A stretch of DNA of 64,000 bases from Albifimbria verrucaria (lineage: Eukaryota > Ascomycota > Sordariomycetes > Hypocreales > Stachybotryaceae). This document shows positions 27,201 through 38,116 of the stretch, one piece after another; position 1 is the stretch's first letter; every line of letters begins with the position of its first letter. The translations under genes were made by a program, and so were the position numbers. The notes under the pieces are model-generated. The model saw only the letters and a program-made list of their open reading frames with translations, ran no database searches and was not told the DNA's origin. The stretch is from NCBI GenBank assembly GCA_020081605.1, contig JAHREC010000013.1, positions 1,736,001-1,800,000 of the forward strand, read 5' to 3'.

Positions 27201-27835
27201 TCCGTTTCGAGCCATGCGCTTTTCGTCATATGTAGTGAACCACACCAACTCCATGAACATGGTGTCGACGGAACGAGGATATCATCTACACTTATCCAGC
27301 TTCCGCCTTCAGTTGCTGCTAGCGGCCTTGCGCAACTGACCGGCTAGACACCACCATGGCCACATGCTGCCCGACCGAGTGCCTACGAGCTTCCCGAAGC
27401 TTGCCTCCCAGTTCCGACGCGCATCCCGACCCCTCCAAGTTTGCTTAATATTGCATCTTGCTGGATCATCGTTGCATCGGTATACCCTCCACTGCCGCTT
27501 CGACCGTAACCCGAGTGCCAGGGCCAGGAATTCGGGCTGTCGATCTCTCTTTGCAATTTCGCCTTCACTGCGCCGCCTTTGACCGGCTGCATGCAGAGGC
27601 CGTCTCAAATCCCGTTATTTCTCCGCTCGCCTGCGCCGTAGGCCTCCTGGAAGTAATAGCCGCAGTGGGTGCTGTCGTGATAAGCCTGCCAGGGATTGTT
27701 CGTGCGCGGGCCGATGACAGCCGCCTGGTGTTGCACCAGCATGGGGCTGCAGCTAGGACAAGTGGGTATCTACTGTTGCGGCGCCAACTCGCATCATGGC
27801 AGGGAGAGCTTTGGACGGAGATGGCCGATATCTAT
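18238..27835. other. 9.6 kb region with no recognisable gene
   Basis: This separates the start of the REG1-like gene from the 3' end of TRM5. All open frames here are below about 225 codons, begin at arbitrary places, overlap on both strands and match no family I recognise. Composition is balanced, not AT-rich, so there is no sign of RIP-decayed transposons. Visible features are GGTACC/TAGGTA words at about 19,030-19,110, 19,390-19,410 and 19,605-19,690, a GA-rich stretch near 19,128-19,200, a GT tract near 24,555-24,570, AATC repeats near 23,462-23,486, and ATGCC/CATGC-rich stretches near 20,915-20,960 and 26,435-26,470. The first 650 bases are probably the REG1 leader. A long noncoding transcript or unrecognised small genes cannot be excluded. 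Confidence 0.55.
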
Positions 27836-29423
27836 CTAGGCCCTTGGGGCAAAGGCAACCTCAGCTGGAAGTCGGAAACTAGCACAGAACATGCGCTTTG
27901 CCGGTGCCACATCCCTGACCTCGTGGATGTACACCTCCCTTCCTTGTCCATATCGCCCGGCTTCAGCAACACCCCAATCTCTTTGAAAATCCGCTGGCAA
28001 ATGTCATCGAGTGGCGTGTTATCGTCTGCCTTGACAGCAAAGCAGTGAGCATGAACAATAGGCAGCTTCGCATCCGTGTGGGGTGCGAAAAGGTCCTCGT
28101 GGCCGTGGTAGAGACCTCGGAAGTTGTGAAGAAACTCTAGGGCCGAGGCAGGAAGGTTCATGACAAAGTGCGAGATGATAGAGGGGACAGGAACCCTGAC
28201 AGGAGGCGGTCTAGGCTGGTCCGAGTTTCTGGAAACCTTTGGTGGCTGAATCAAGGCACACTCGCCGTTCTTTGAGGCCTCCAAGACGAGGTCAGCCGCC
28301 TTTTGAATGAACTCATGGCCGTCGTAGTTGAAAGGCTTGACATATTGAGGAACCTGCGGGACATGGTGAGCAGACTTAGTCTGTGGAAGACGTATGGGTT
28401 TCATACCTTGTTTCTGCGGACAGCCTCGCTCAGCCACTTGTAGCTCTCTGGGTTCTTGTCGTTTGCCCAGACAAAGACACCCTTCTTTCCGGCCGGAACA
28501 GCAAAGGGACCAACGCCAGCCATGACATCGGCAACAACCTCGCCAGGCTTGAAGAGATCATCGAGTCTCTGGTGCTCGGTTCCAAGCTTCGTGTTCCAGT
28601 AGACCTTGGCGTAATCGAACTTGAAGATGCAACCTGCTTCGCTGACCTCCACCAGCAGGTCATCAGGGCCGGCCAGGACCTCGTATGAGAAGGTTCGGAA
28701 CTCGTTCTCTGTGCCGACATTGTCCACCTTATTAATAACCGTGCGGATACCAGGGTTTTTGTCCACGATGATTTCTGCAATGATATGCTTGTAAGGCAGA
28801 TATTGGCCCCTTAGGTTGAGGTGTGCTGTGGACAATGAGCGTATGATCCTTACGTAGTGAATAGTCCAGAGTACTCACCAACATGACCTGCCGTGTTGAA
28901 TCCCACGGGGATCTCGCCGTGTAGATTTTCCGGGAGTATTGATCGAATAACATCCACTGTCTTCTAGTTAATAATGCCCATCTCCGGTTCATTTCACTGT
29001 TGTCGGCTCTTACGATAACTCCACAGGTTGTACCCTATCTGTACATCATAGGGGACAATCTTGAGATCTCCACTGTCTGCAGCTTGGCGAAGAGTTGTGC
29101 TCCAGGTCTCAGGCGCTAAAAAGTCAGAATCAACATTGACAACATCGTGGTTCGCCGGCACACTCACACTGTGGCTTGATGTCGGGTTTCAAGATTAGAC
29201 ACTTCTTGCCCTGAGCAGCCAAGGTCGGGTCTGGATCAGCGACGATAGGGTTTAGCTTGTCGAGTGCGAAAATCTCTCTCGTCTTCTCAAGCTCCTTGCG
29301 GTACCTTGAGAGGAGGTTGTTTTCTCTAACTGATGCTGCGGCAGTGGGAACTACTTGGGAGAACAGAGATCTATCCAATGTCTTGGCCGCACGAGCAGCA
29401 GCGGGCGCCCGGAACAGATTCAT
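27836..29423 (-). CDS. TRM5: TRM5, tRNA (guanine-37-N1)-methyltransferase
   Basis: Makes m1G37 next to the anticodon of tRNAs, preventing frameshifting; yeast Trm5 serves both nucleus and mitochondria. The protein is about 455 residues in five exons. The ATG at 29423 begins a basic, Ala/Arg-rich leader ([18 protein letters not shown]) suitable for mitochondrial import. The family motif spans exons as [20 protein letters not shown]. The SAM-binding segment is [20 protein letters not shown], and the NPPA-like loop is [13 protein letters not shown]. One base is missing near 27,934 (G run on the coding strand). Restoring it changes the tail to [19 protein letters not shown] and the stop falls at 27836. 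The gene is essential in yeast, which argues that the break is a sequence error. Confidence 0.9.
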
Positions 29424-30138
29424 ATCCGACAGTCTGGTAGCATGCTTTTCAACTGTCAGATCCTATTCATTCTCGCGGTAAAAGATTGCAACAAACCTCC
29501 ATGTTGACGCCTAGCTTGTAAGGTGTCGTTGGTTTGACTCAGATGAAGGCCGGGGTAGCAAGGCTGACAGAAATTTCGGAGTCCAGGGAGGGGGACCCTT
29601 GCACCGCCACATTGCCTTGCTGCGCCAATCATCCACAACTTCAAAGGCGAGGCTGAAGAGGTCATACGACCATGTATATCAAGGTCAGATATATACCACA
29701 ACTGTGAAAAATGTGAATATGTATTCCTTAGCTTAATTTAGTATCATGATCATTATTTAAGCAATGATACTCTACTCTATCAACTGCTACCCATACAAGT
29801 GTCCATTGCAGCCTTCTCCCAATAACGGTCAAGTAGAATGATGATCATGCTCCTGGCAATGATAAAAGATCAAGGACATTAGACAGTCTCGTCGCATTAC
29901 TTGGGAACCATATAGTACAGTTTACACATTCGAAAAGAATTCGGGATACGGATGGGTGTAAATGTGAGCAACTCATAGCAAGAAGCTTCTGGTATTCGAA
30001 GCATCACTAGGTGCACTAGTCTATGAAGCTCCAGGTTGAAAAATATGGCTTACATTCATAACATTGTTACTGAATACTCGCTGAGGTAGAAGTAGATGAT
30101 GGGTTTGTCTCACGGGTGCAGGCCTGAGTTCGGTGCAT
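29424..30138. other. Intergenic region between TRM5 and the GH76 gene
   Basis: About 0.7 kb, AT-leaning. It is the promoter side of TRM5 and the 3' side of the GH76 gene. No gene or clear structure was seen. Confidence 0.5.
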
Positions 30139-31673
30139 TTAAAGCCCCATAAGCACAACCCCGGAGGCGACGACAAAAGCCAAAGCTCCGCTAATAGTAA
30201 GGTGTGTGCCCGATCCTGCTGGCAGGCTTGTCTCAGCAGGTGCCGAAGATGCAGCTGGAGTTGCTGAGCTTGTCTCTGTAGAATCAGATGAGGATCCGTT
30301 TCCAGAGGGCTTGTTGTCCGCAGGTACATCCTTGTCTGTTGAGCTGGCCGCGAGAAGGTTGGTCACAGCAGCTAGGGCATTCATTTGCTCGCCAAAACCG
30401 CTCGACTTGGGCTCCACGAACTTGCCTTCCCAGTAAGTTCCACACTGGCGACCGGATTTACCTCCTGAGCAGTGTTCAGCTGCTGCTTCGCCAGTCTTTT
30501 GCAGGGCAGCGTTGATCTTCTCGCTCGTGAACGGGGCAGTTCTTGCAATGGATGCCAAAAGCCGTAGAGTCATTCCCTTCATGGCAATTTGGTCAATGTT
30601 GCAAATTTCTTTAGTCTCGCAGGCGGCCTCGATCGCAACACCGTCGGGGAAGAATTTCTTCAGGATGGAGTCGGTAAACTTGAGAGTTCGCTCACGCCAG
30701 GTACTGTCACCGTTGGTCTATATTGGATACTCCAGTTAGTCACGAGTGCGGTAATATTGATCAAGAAACCACAGAAGAAGCCAAGCAGATATCGGGAGAA
30801 CGCAGGGGTTGAGTGCTTCTTACATTATTGTACATGTATGCAGCTCCGTGAGCAAAAATGGCAGCGTTGTAGGAGAATTCATAGTTGCTGATCTCGCTAC
30901 AGTCGTTCTCAGTATGAGCACCGTCGTAGACGGACCAAGTTTTGTTGTTGACTAAGCCAACAGTGTTGACCCAGTCCCAGATTCCTTCGGAAGCCTTAGC
31001 ATACTTTGAGTCGCCAGTGTGTTTGGCTAAGCGAGCTCCGAGGTCGAAGAAGCAACCGTTTGAAATGCCTAGATGGGGGTTATGAGCATGACTTGACAGA
31101 ATCACATGGCTAGAGCAACATACTATTCTTGTAATTGTAGCCGTTGTTGAAGCTAAAAACCTGCCAGCGCAATCCACCATCACACGCCTTATCGTCGATG
31201 CGGAGGACTTGGTCGTTGAAAACGTTTTTAGCCAGCTCGAGCCACTGAGGCCTGTCCCCAGACGGCTTAGGGAAGTCGTACTCAGCAGCGAGCATGGCAG
31301 AAAGAGCCCAGACACACTGCTCATCATTTCCCATGGTTCTGGTTTGATTGACAGGCATAAAGTTCTTGTCCTCTCCGACTTGGAAAAGCATGCCCTCTGA
31401 CACGGCATCATTGAACTTGCTGTCGCCGCTCCAGCGCCAGTAGTCGATGAAAGAGCTCATGAAGAGACCGCCTTGGTACCAGTAGTATGGCTCCGGAAGC
31501 AACCCAGGAACTCCAGAAGAATCATCGCCACTGTATAGACCCATCAAGTCCCCAGCAATGAGCCCAGCAGACTTGAGAGCATCTTCACGATTGCCAACCT
31601 TCAAGCCCTCTGCGGCGACAAGAGGGCTGCAAAGGAGGGCCGCACCAACGACCCAAGTGAGAGCAACAGTCAT
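30139..31673 (-). CDS. GH76 alpha-1,6-mannanase, DFG5/DCW1 type, GPI-anchored
   Basis: Cell-surface glycoside hydrolase family 76 protein, thought to help transfer GPI-anchored proteins to the wall. The ATG at 31673 starts a signal peptide (MTVALTWVVGAALLCSPLVAA). The catalytic domain follows, with PEPYYWYQGGLFMSSFIDYW and MGNDEQCVWALSAMLAAEY. The last exon ends in a Ser/Thr-rich stalk and a hydrophobic tail (ISGALAFVVASGVVLMGL), the pattern of a GPI-attachment signal. Three exons are joined at about 31,124/31,069 and about 30,821/30,718. The reading frame is intact throughout. In characterised GH76 enzymes the catalytic pair is Asp-Asp; here residues 117-118 read Asp-Glu. DFG5 versus DCW1 cannot be decided from sequence alone. 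Confidence 0.87.
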
Positions 31674-32514
31674 TCTGATTGTAGTGAATAAGAAGTAACG
31701 AGAGACGAGAAATAAAGATATACGATCAAATGAATGTAAATGCCGGTAGGCGGCAAGAAGTGCAGTTATAGAAAACGTGAAGAGCGCATGGGGAATAGTA
31801 GCAAATTGGCCCCTAAATCCACTGACTCCACTGACTCGGTCGGTCGGCCCCTGATCAGAGCCGCATCCCTTGCTAAATTTACCTTGGCAACTACACTATG
31901 GAGATTATGGATGAACTATGCACGCCCAGCGGCTTAGGTGCACTTGGTGAGGTGCAGCAGAACCGTATAAACTGGAAGATTAGGACAACGAGATGGGCCT
32001 CTGCAGGGGCCGATAAAGAGGAGGAAACAGTGTCTGCAGTAGAATACCAATTATATAATCACTTTAATCTTATTGATTGGCTAGAATAGTTATATTCTCT
32101 TAAGTAAGAGTATTAATGAGGCTTACTCTTTCGTGGCGGAGTAAACCTGGGCCCATTCCGCTGTCCAGACTTGTCAAGTTTACACGGTGATTGCACTTGG
32201 CAAACAAAGCTGACCTGAAGAGTTGCATTCACCCATGACCGTCAAACAAGCCGAGGTGGGAAAAGGATTCCGTCATAGGTTACACCAGTTCATTAGAGTG
32301 CTAAATGAAAAGACCACCAGGACTAGCAATTTTAAATACTGACGAGTTTCGCTCGAACTGGGTTAAGTCTACTGGTTGTTGATGCCAGTTTCACTGTGAG
32401 CCGCTACGGTGTGCACGTAAGTGGTAAGCAAAAAATGGAGCACTGCGGGTCATATCGCTCAGACGCTTCTGAGAAGAATACCGAATAAAGATTAGGATAG
32501 CTGTAAAATATACA

Positions 32515-32554
<40 letters not shown>

Positions 32555-34113
32555 AAGGATATGAGAATATATTTATGTATTTGCCTCCATTGTAAAACCA
32601 CCTCACCCCGAATTAATCTAAACATTTCTTAATTCTTATTCTCAGTTCTTGGTGCTTACAATCCTGCTTTATTGCATATCGATACCAAGCTTGCTTGCCG
32701 ACCAGACTTTTGCACTTGAATGGTGGCCCGATCTGATTTGGATGGGTGTGACATGGATTGGAAGCATGGAGATGGGGCAAGATGGACTTGACAGGGCTAC
32801 ACAGCACAGCTGCTTATAATTAGCAAAGGAAGAAATGAAGGGGTGACTGGTCAACCAATGCACATCGGTTCCAGGCGAGATTGAGGACTAAATAATGGAG
32901 CGACGGTGGTCAGTATGAAGGGGCTTTTATGATGTATTATATGGAACACCACGTCAGCATTGACCAGCGGAAACATTCGCTTGACGGATCTATATTTATC
33001 TATTTAGCTATGCAAGGGCATTACCCAGGCCAGCTCGCTCGTTAGTAACCCAAACCATAAGAAATAAAGCAAACCCGCCATATCTTAGACTTGCTGTATC
33101 AAATATTGTCTGCTGCAGGTCGTTAGTAGTGGCCCATCTCCAGTTTCGTCAAGGACGATGTTCAAATGAAGCTTCTCAGCCACACCCCATTTGGTAATCA
33201 CCAGTGGCTCTGTCTGCTGTTCCGGCCAGTCGGTGCAAGGCTCCTACCAATCAGAGAGGCAGCGTCATCCAAGGTTGCCATGTGTGTGCGTCACATTCGC
33301 TACCTTTCGTGGCATAAGAATGATCGTGGGGGCTTTACATATGCATTGGCAGGGATCACGATTGCCGAATAAGTCAACAGGTGCTTGACGATAGGCAAAC
33401 TAGTTGCGTGAATAGCAAGCATCGGGAATTATAATCTTAACTCCTAAAATCCGGCATGGTGGGATTCCCGCTTATTCAACGGAGCACCCATCACTCTAGC
33501 ATGAGCCGAACTCCGTGCTGCCAGTTCGAGTATACCAAGCTAGCAAACCTGCTCCTATCGTATCAACCTATCACCCGGTTCCCTCAATCCCCAAGGTAAA
33601 CTGTGATGGAACTGAGGCGGGAGCTCTAGCCTCTTCCGGGCAGGTTGCTCAACAAGTTAACAACCATTAACCCTCCATCAATATTCACGGTGCCGCGCTA
33701 GTTGTAGAGCTGGCAGAATAAAGGTGCCACTATTCTCTATGATCAGCCAAACAAGTCCGAGATCGCGGTGTAAGTGTATTACAAATGCAAAAGGTCCTAG
33801 TGAGGAGCTAAGTGCCGTATCTGGCACTTATCCACTATCGTCACCATTCCGTTGCACTCAATTGATTCGCGTGTCTCATTTCAGTCCACAAAAGTCTTGC
33901 AGTAGCTCCCCGCGCCAACGTGACGCAATTGACAGTAGACCAGGAGATGCCTGACGCAGGGGTTCTTAGAAGCTGTTGACCCTCTCTCTCCGCAATTCAA
34001 TAATGAACGCACACTTATTAAGGACACCTCCATTCCTCCAACTCTCCAAGACATTCAGAGCAATACCTCAAGGATATCTTCACTGCGGTATTCCGAGTAA
34101 CTACCGAGCCATC
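31674..34113. other. Divergent promoter region with a TA microsatellite
   Basis: About 2.4 kb separates the GH76 and aldo-keto reductase starts. It is AT-rich around 32,040-32,140 and 32,460-32,660, and holds the TA run listed separately. A 7-bp inverted repeat (AAGAGTA...TACTCTT) lies near 32,105-32,130. No conserved protein is visible. Confidence 0.5.
32517..32551. repeat. TA dinucleotide microsatellite
   Basis: An uninterrupted TA run of about 34 bases in an AT-rich intergenic stretch. Such tracts are length-variable between strains and are prone to miscounting during sequencing. Confidence 0.95.
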
Positions 34114-35310
34114 ATGTCGCAGCCCACCGTTCGAACTGCCTATGACCCCAAGGACATGAAGTTCCGTCACCTTGGACCTACTGGTCTCAAGGTGTCGGTC
34201 TTCTCCCTCGGAGGCTGGCTCACCTACGGTGGCACCCAGAAGGGCTCCATCGTCAGGACATTCTCCAGACTGCCTGGAACCATGGCATTGTAAGTTGGGA
34301 TAGACCGGGAGATACTAATTCGTCATCTGAATGTTCAGCTTACACGTATCATAGCAAACCTTCGACACTGCGGAGACCTACTCCTCTGGTGCCTGTGAGG
34401 TTGAGATGGGCCAGGCCCTCAAGGAGCTTGACTGGCCCCGTGATGAGTACGTCCTCATCACCAAGATCTTCTTTGGTACCGGCCGCAAGGAGCCCAACAC
34501 TCGCGGTCTGTCCCGCAAGCACGTTGTTGAGGGTCTCAAGTCCAGCTTGGCCCGCCTGCAGACCCCTTACGTTGATGTCGTCTTCGCTCACCGCCCCGAC
34601 GCGGCCACCCCCATGAAGGAGATTGTTGAGGGTTTCACTCAGGTCATCCGCAACCTTAACCTCGCTTACTACTGGGGAACCAGTGAGTGGAGCGCCGCAC
34701 AGATTATCGAGGCCACTCAAATCGCTGAGCGATACAATCTGATTGCCCCCATTGCGGAGCAGCCTCAGTACAACGCCTTCCACCGAGAGCGTTTCGAGGT
34801 GGAGTATGCTCCTTTGTACAAGCAGTTCGAGTATGGAACTACCATCTGAGTCCGCTGGCCAGCGGTCTGTTGACCGGCAAGTACAACGATGGCATCCCCG
34901 AGGATTCTCGATTCGCCACCAACAAGGAGTTCTTCGAGAGCACAGTTAAGCAACTGCAGTCGGAGGAGGGCAAGGCCAAGATCGAGAAGGTCCGCAAGCT
35001 CACCGCCATCGCTGAGCGCCTCGACGCCAAGGTGACGCACCTCGCCCTTGCTTGGGCCGCCAGCAACCCCAACGTCAGCACCGTCATCCTGGGCGCCACC
35101 AAGATTGAGCAGGTTGAGGACAACATCAAGGCTATCGCGCTGCTTGACAAGCTGACGCCTGAGATTCTGGAGGAGATTGAGGGTATTTTGGACAACAAGC
35201 CCGCACAGAAGCCTACCTACGGTCGCGACAGGTGAATAGCACCTCTCTCGCAAAATTAATATATAGCTGAAAACTTATCTTGCAGGCGTCCGAGAAAGCC
35301 AAGACTGTGA
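34114..35310 (+). CDS. Aldo-keto reductase, Kv-beta-like, two frame breaks
   Basis: NADPH-dependent oxidoreductase of the AKR6/potassium-channel beta-subunit type, about 358 residues. The catalytic tetrad residues are visible: Asp and Tyr in [10 protein letters not shown], Lys in [10 protein letters not shown] and His in VVFAHRPD. Cofactor-binding motifs are [10 protein letters not shown] and [15 protein letters not shown], and the C-terminal [14 protein letters not shown] is typical. Introns lie at about 34,290-34,354 and 35,232-35,285; the last exon encodes RPRKPRL. One base is missing near 34,254 (giving [11 protein letters not shown] when restored) and one near 34,848 (EYGTTIWSPLASG). The chosen start, [12 protein letters not shown], matches the family. 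An in-frame ATG at 34003 would add 37 residues. The substrate is unknown. Confidence 0.88.
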
Positions 35311-35929
35311 ATCGTATGATGTCTATTGAGGGATGTGGATGCGTAGAATGACAGTTTAAGCATAACGACTAATGCCGCGTAAGAAGTTTAATGATTGTGT
35401 TTAAATTGGCTTCATTATGGCAAGGTTATGTATTTGTTCACATGCTAAATGGGTAGCAATAACATGAACTGTAAGTAGAGATAAGCATGAATAAGAGTCG
35501 ATGGATTTTATTATTTTATATATACAATGCCTCCATCAACCCAAAACTCATTCAAGTATGTTCTTGTTATTTCTATTATAACACTGGTTTTCTATAAGTA
35601 TTATTCGCAGAGAAATCCGAGGCCTGCCTGATCCTGCAGTCCTCCTTTTGCGCTTACTTTCGCGTACCTCAGTACCACCTTATGTAAGGTGCTGAGGTAG
35701 GTAGTAGGTAGCTGTTCTAAGCATTTTCTGGATTATGATTGGTAGCTTATAACCTGCCTAAGGTGGCAACCACTGTCAAATCAGAGGGTCGCTCTGTGCT
35801 GCATTATTGTTAGAGCCTCGATGTGTTGATGTCACGACTGAAACTTCTCCTTACATGCGAACCTCTCACAGCTCTAGGCACAACTCTCGCATCCACAGTA
35901 CAAAGCCGACGTGTGCCAAGCTTGTAACA
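35311..35929. other. Intergenic region between the AKR and AlkB genes
   Basis: About 0.6 kb containing the AKR 3' UTR and the AlkB promoter. GTACC/GGTAG words cluster at about 35,664-35,712 in an imperfect inverted arrangement (GTACCTCAGTACCACCTTA against TAAGGTGCTGAGGTAGGTA). No gene seen. Confidence 0.5.
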
Positions 35930-37001
35930 ATGTCCAAAAACGCACATTAGATGCATTCTTTGGGGCAGCCCCCAAAGACTGCGAAGCACCCTGGACGAGG
36001 CTCAGGATGTAAGTGATGTTGTAAAATGTTGAGTAATTTTGCACGAGAATATCTGTAACATTGACCATACTTTAGGCTGGTTCATCTCATCACAAATGCT
36101 ACCCATTTCCAATCCGCAACTTACCGCTATCCTTGACTCAGGAGATAGCCTCGTTGCCGGCCCGGCCAGGAAAACCCATCAATGACCAACCAGACCTAGA
36201 TCTTCTTTACTTTGAGCCCTATGTTCCAACGTATCTCACCAAGGATATCTTTCAATTCCTGCGTTCAGAGCTGCCTTTCTATAGGGTCGAGTACACGATT
36301 CGTAGAGGTGGTATTGAGACTCAAATCCGCACACCAAGGTCAGTCATTCCGCATTTGTTGAATATCATGGCAGCTAACAAAGACAGGTGGACAACTGTCT
36401 TTGGCCTAGACGAAACATCCCATTTTGATGAAGATGGCTTGGTTGTGGATGCCACAACCGGAGCCAAAGTCTCGGACAAGCGGTACGATAAGTATCCGCC
36501 TCGACCTATTCCAAAATGCCTTGATGATCTTCGAAGGTCAACCGAGGCCGCCACAGATTGCAAGTTCAACTTTTGTCTTGTCAACTATTACGCTTCAGGC
36601 TCCGATAGCATTTCATTTCACAGCGACGACGAAACGTTCTTGGGAAAGAACCCTGCGATTGCTTCATTCTCGCTCGGCGCCAGACGAGACTTTTTGATGA
36701 AACACAAACCAGTGGCGGCTGGTCAAGGAGAGTCAGAGCCAGTGGCTACCAAGCCACTGAAGCTCCCACTTGGTAGTGGCGACATGATCCTGATGCGTGG
36801 CTCAACCCAGTCTAAATGGCTTCACTCGATTCCGAAACGAACTGGAAAGAACGGCGAGGACGGGGACGAATCAACATCACCTTTCGCAAGGCCATGGTCA
36901 AAGGCGGAACTGAGAACTATTATAACTATAACGTCGGCACTGGGCCAGTCTATCGATGGAACAAGGAACGCCGCGAAATGATGGTGTGGAATGCCGAGTG
37001 A
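35930..37001 (+). CDS. AlkB-like 2-oxoglutarate/Fe(II) dioxygenase (ALKBH2/3 type)
   Basis: Predicted oxidative demethylase repairing alkylated bases in DNA or RNA, about 335 residues. The core shows the HxD iron ligands in SISFHSDDETF, the distal His in KWLHSIPKR, and the 2-oxoglutarate-binding GRINITFRKA. The block LVNYYASGSDSISFHSDD is characteristic. Exon 1 starts at the ATG at 35930 and encodes a PCNA-box-like LDAFF motif (S-Q/K-K-R-T-L-D-A-F-F). The intron is at about 36,009-36,075. One base is missing two bases into the second codon region (35,933-35,940, CC or A run) and one near 36,862-36,865 (G run); the latter restores the catalytic C terminus. Its stop lies only 22 bases from the NUS1 stop. 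Whether the substrate is DNA or RNA cannot be told. Confidence 0.85.
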
Positions 37002-37023
37002 GGCAGAGCATGCATGGCAATAT

Positions 37024-38116
37024 TTACTTGCCACGGCGGAATTGGGCTTTGGAATAGTTGCGGAGAGCCTTGAGGAAAACCTGGTAGCCAAAGCTTTGGT
37101 TATCCCGCAGGCAGAAGATTTCGGTAAGGCGAATCTGCCATGGTGGGTAGCCAGCCAGCTCAACATGGGGACCGAAGAGAATAAGGAGGTCGGGTTCCGG
37201 CAGGATGCCTTCCGAAAGCTCAGCATCGATAAGCTCTAGTGAGATATCACGAGGAGAGAGCTTGCCCCTCTGCGACATGTCGGCGAGCGTCCGGGTAAGA
37301 TCGACCATAGACTCGCGTCCATCCTCTTCGGAGATCAGGTGAAGCTTGAGGTGACCTTCCTTGGTGCCGTTTTCGGGAGAGGACAGGCCTTCTTTGTGAG
37401 GCGATGTGACGGAAAGACCTGGATGCTGGCCGCCGAAGTAGAAGGTGAATTTATGCAGAACAGCCTCATACACACGAGGCATGTGCTTCTTCAACATTCC
37501 TGAGGGCATGTTAGCATTGGGAGATGCAAGGCTCGTGGGCCTGGGAATTGGAGGGATGTACCAGTCTTCTCGTAAACCGACAGCATAGGAATGTCAGCGC
37601 AAGCACACCAAGTGGCCATCTCAGCGGTCTCATCTATGAGACGCTCAAGGTCGGACTTGGCGCTGCGCCCTTCTCCTGCCGTCAAGATACAACTCAAATG
37701 CTTGGGCATTCTATTGAGACCCGTCACATCTCGTCGAATATATTCGGGCGTTCCATGGTGATAGTAGAGAACCGAGGAAACTTGGTAGGAGACCAGATTC
37801 CACCATTGGCGGATGCGAATGTAAAGGAGAAGATACCATGGAGCATCGCGAACACGAAGGCGTAGAGCTGGTTTCGCGCGAAGCGACGGACACCGAATCG
37901 AGAACCCTTGGCGTTGACCATGACGCTGGGAGGGTCGGCGGGCTTCGGGAGAGAGTCCTGTTTGGTCGCGCGTTAGGAGAGAAGTGCAGCGACAGCGTCG
38001 TGGCAACCGAGATGACGAACCTGCAATATCCTCCGCCGCTCCTTTGCCGTGAGCAATGCGTGGCCATGTTTTTCATCGGCCCTGTAGGCCTGGCGGTCCT
38101 TGCCTGAAATAGGCAT
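37024..38116 (-). CDS. NUS1: NUS1, dehydrodolichyl diphosphate synthase subunit
   Basis: Non-catalytic partner of the cis-prenyltransferase that makes dolichol at the ER for glycosylation; the yeast gene is essential. The protein is about 320 residues in three exons, with introns at about 37,977-38,040 and 37,500-37,563. An N-terminal basic segment precedes the hydrophobic helix LYAFVFAMLHGIFSFYIRI. The body has LSCILTAGEGR and ADIPMLSVYEKTG, and the C-terminal half has PDLLILFGPHVELAGYPPW. The C terminus ends FRRGK, containing the RxG motif needed by this subunit family. One base is missing near 37,823-37,825 (T run on the coding strand). The start is the ATG at 38116 (MPISGKDRQAYR). Confidence 0.88.

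Noticed and set aside
34349..34783. Antisense 144-codon frame within the aldo-keto reductase
   Set aside because: A shadow of the conserved coding strand, with no independent motif.
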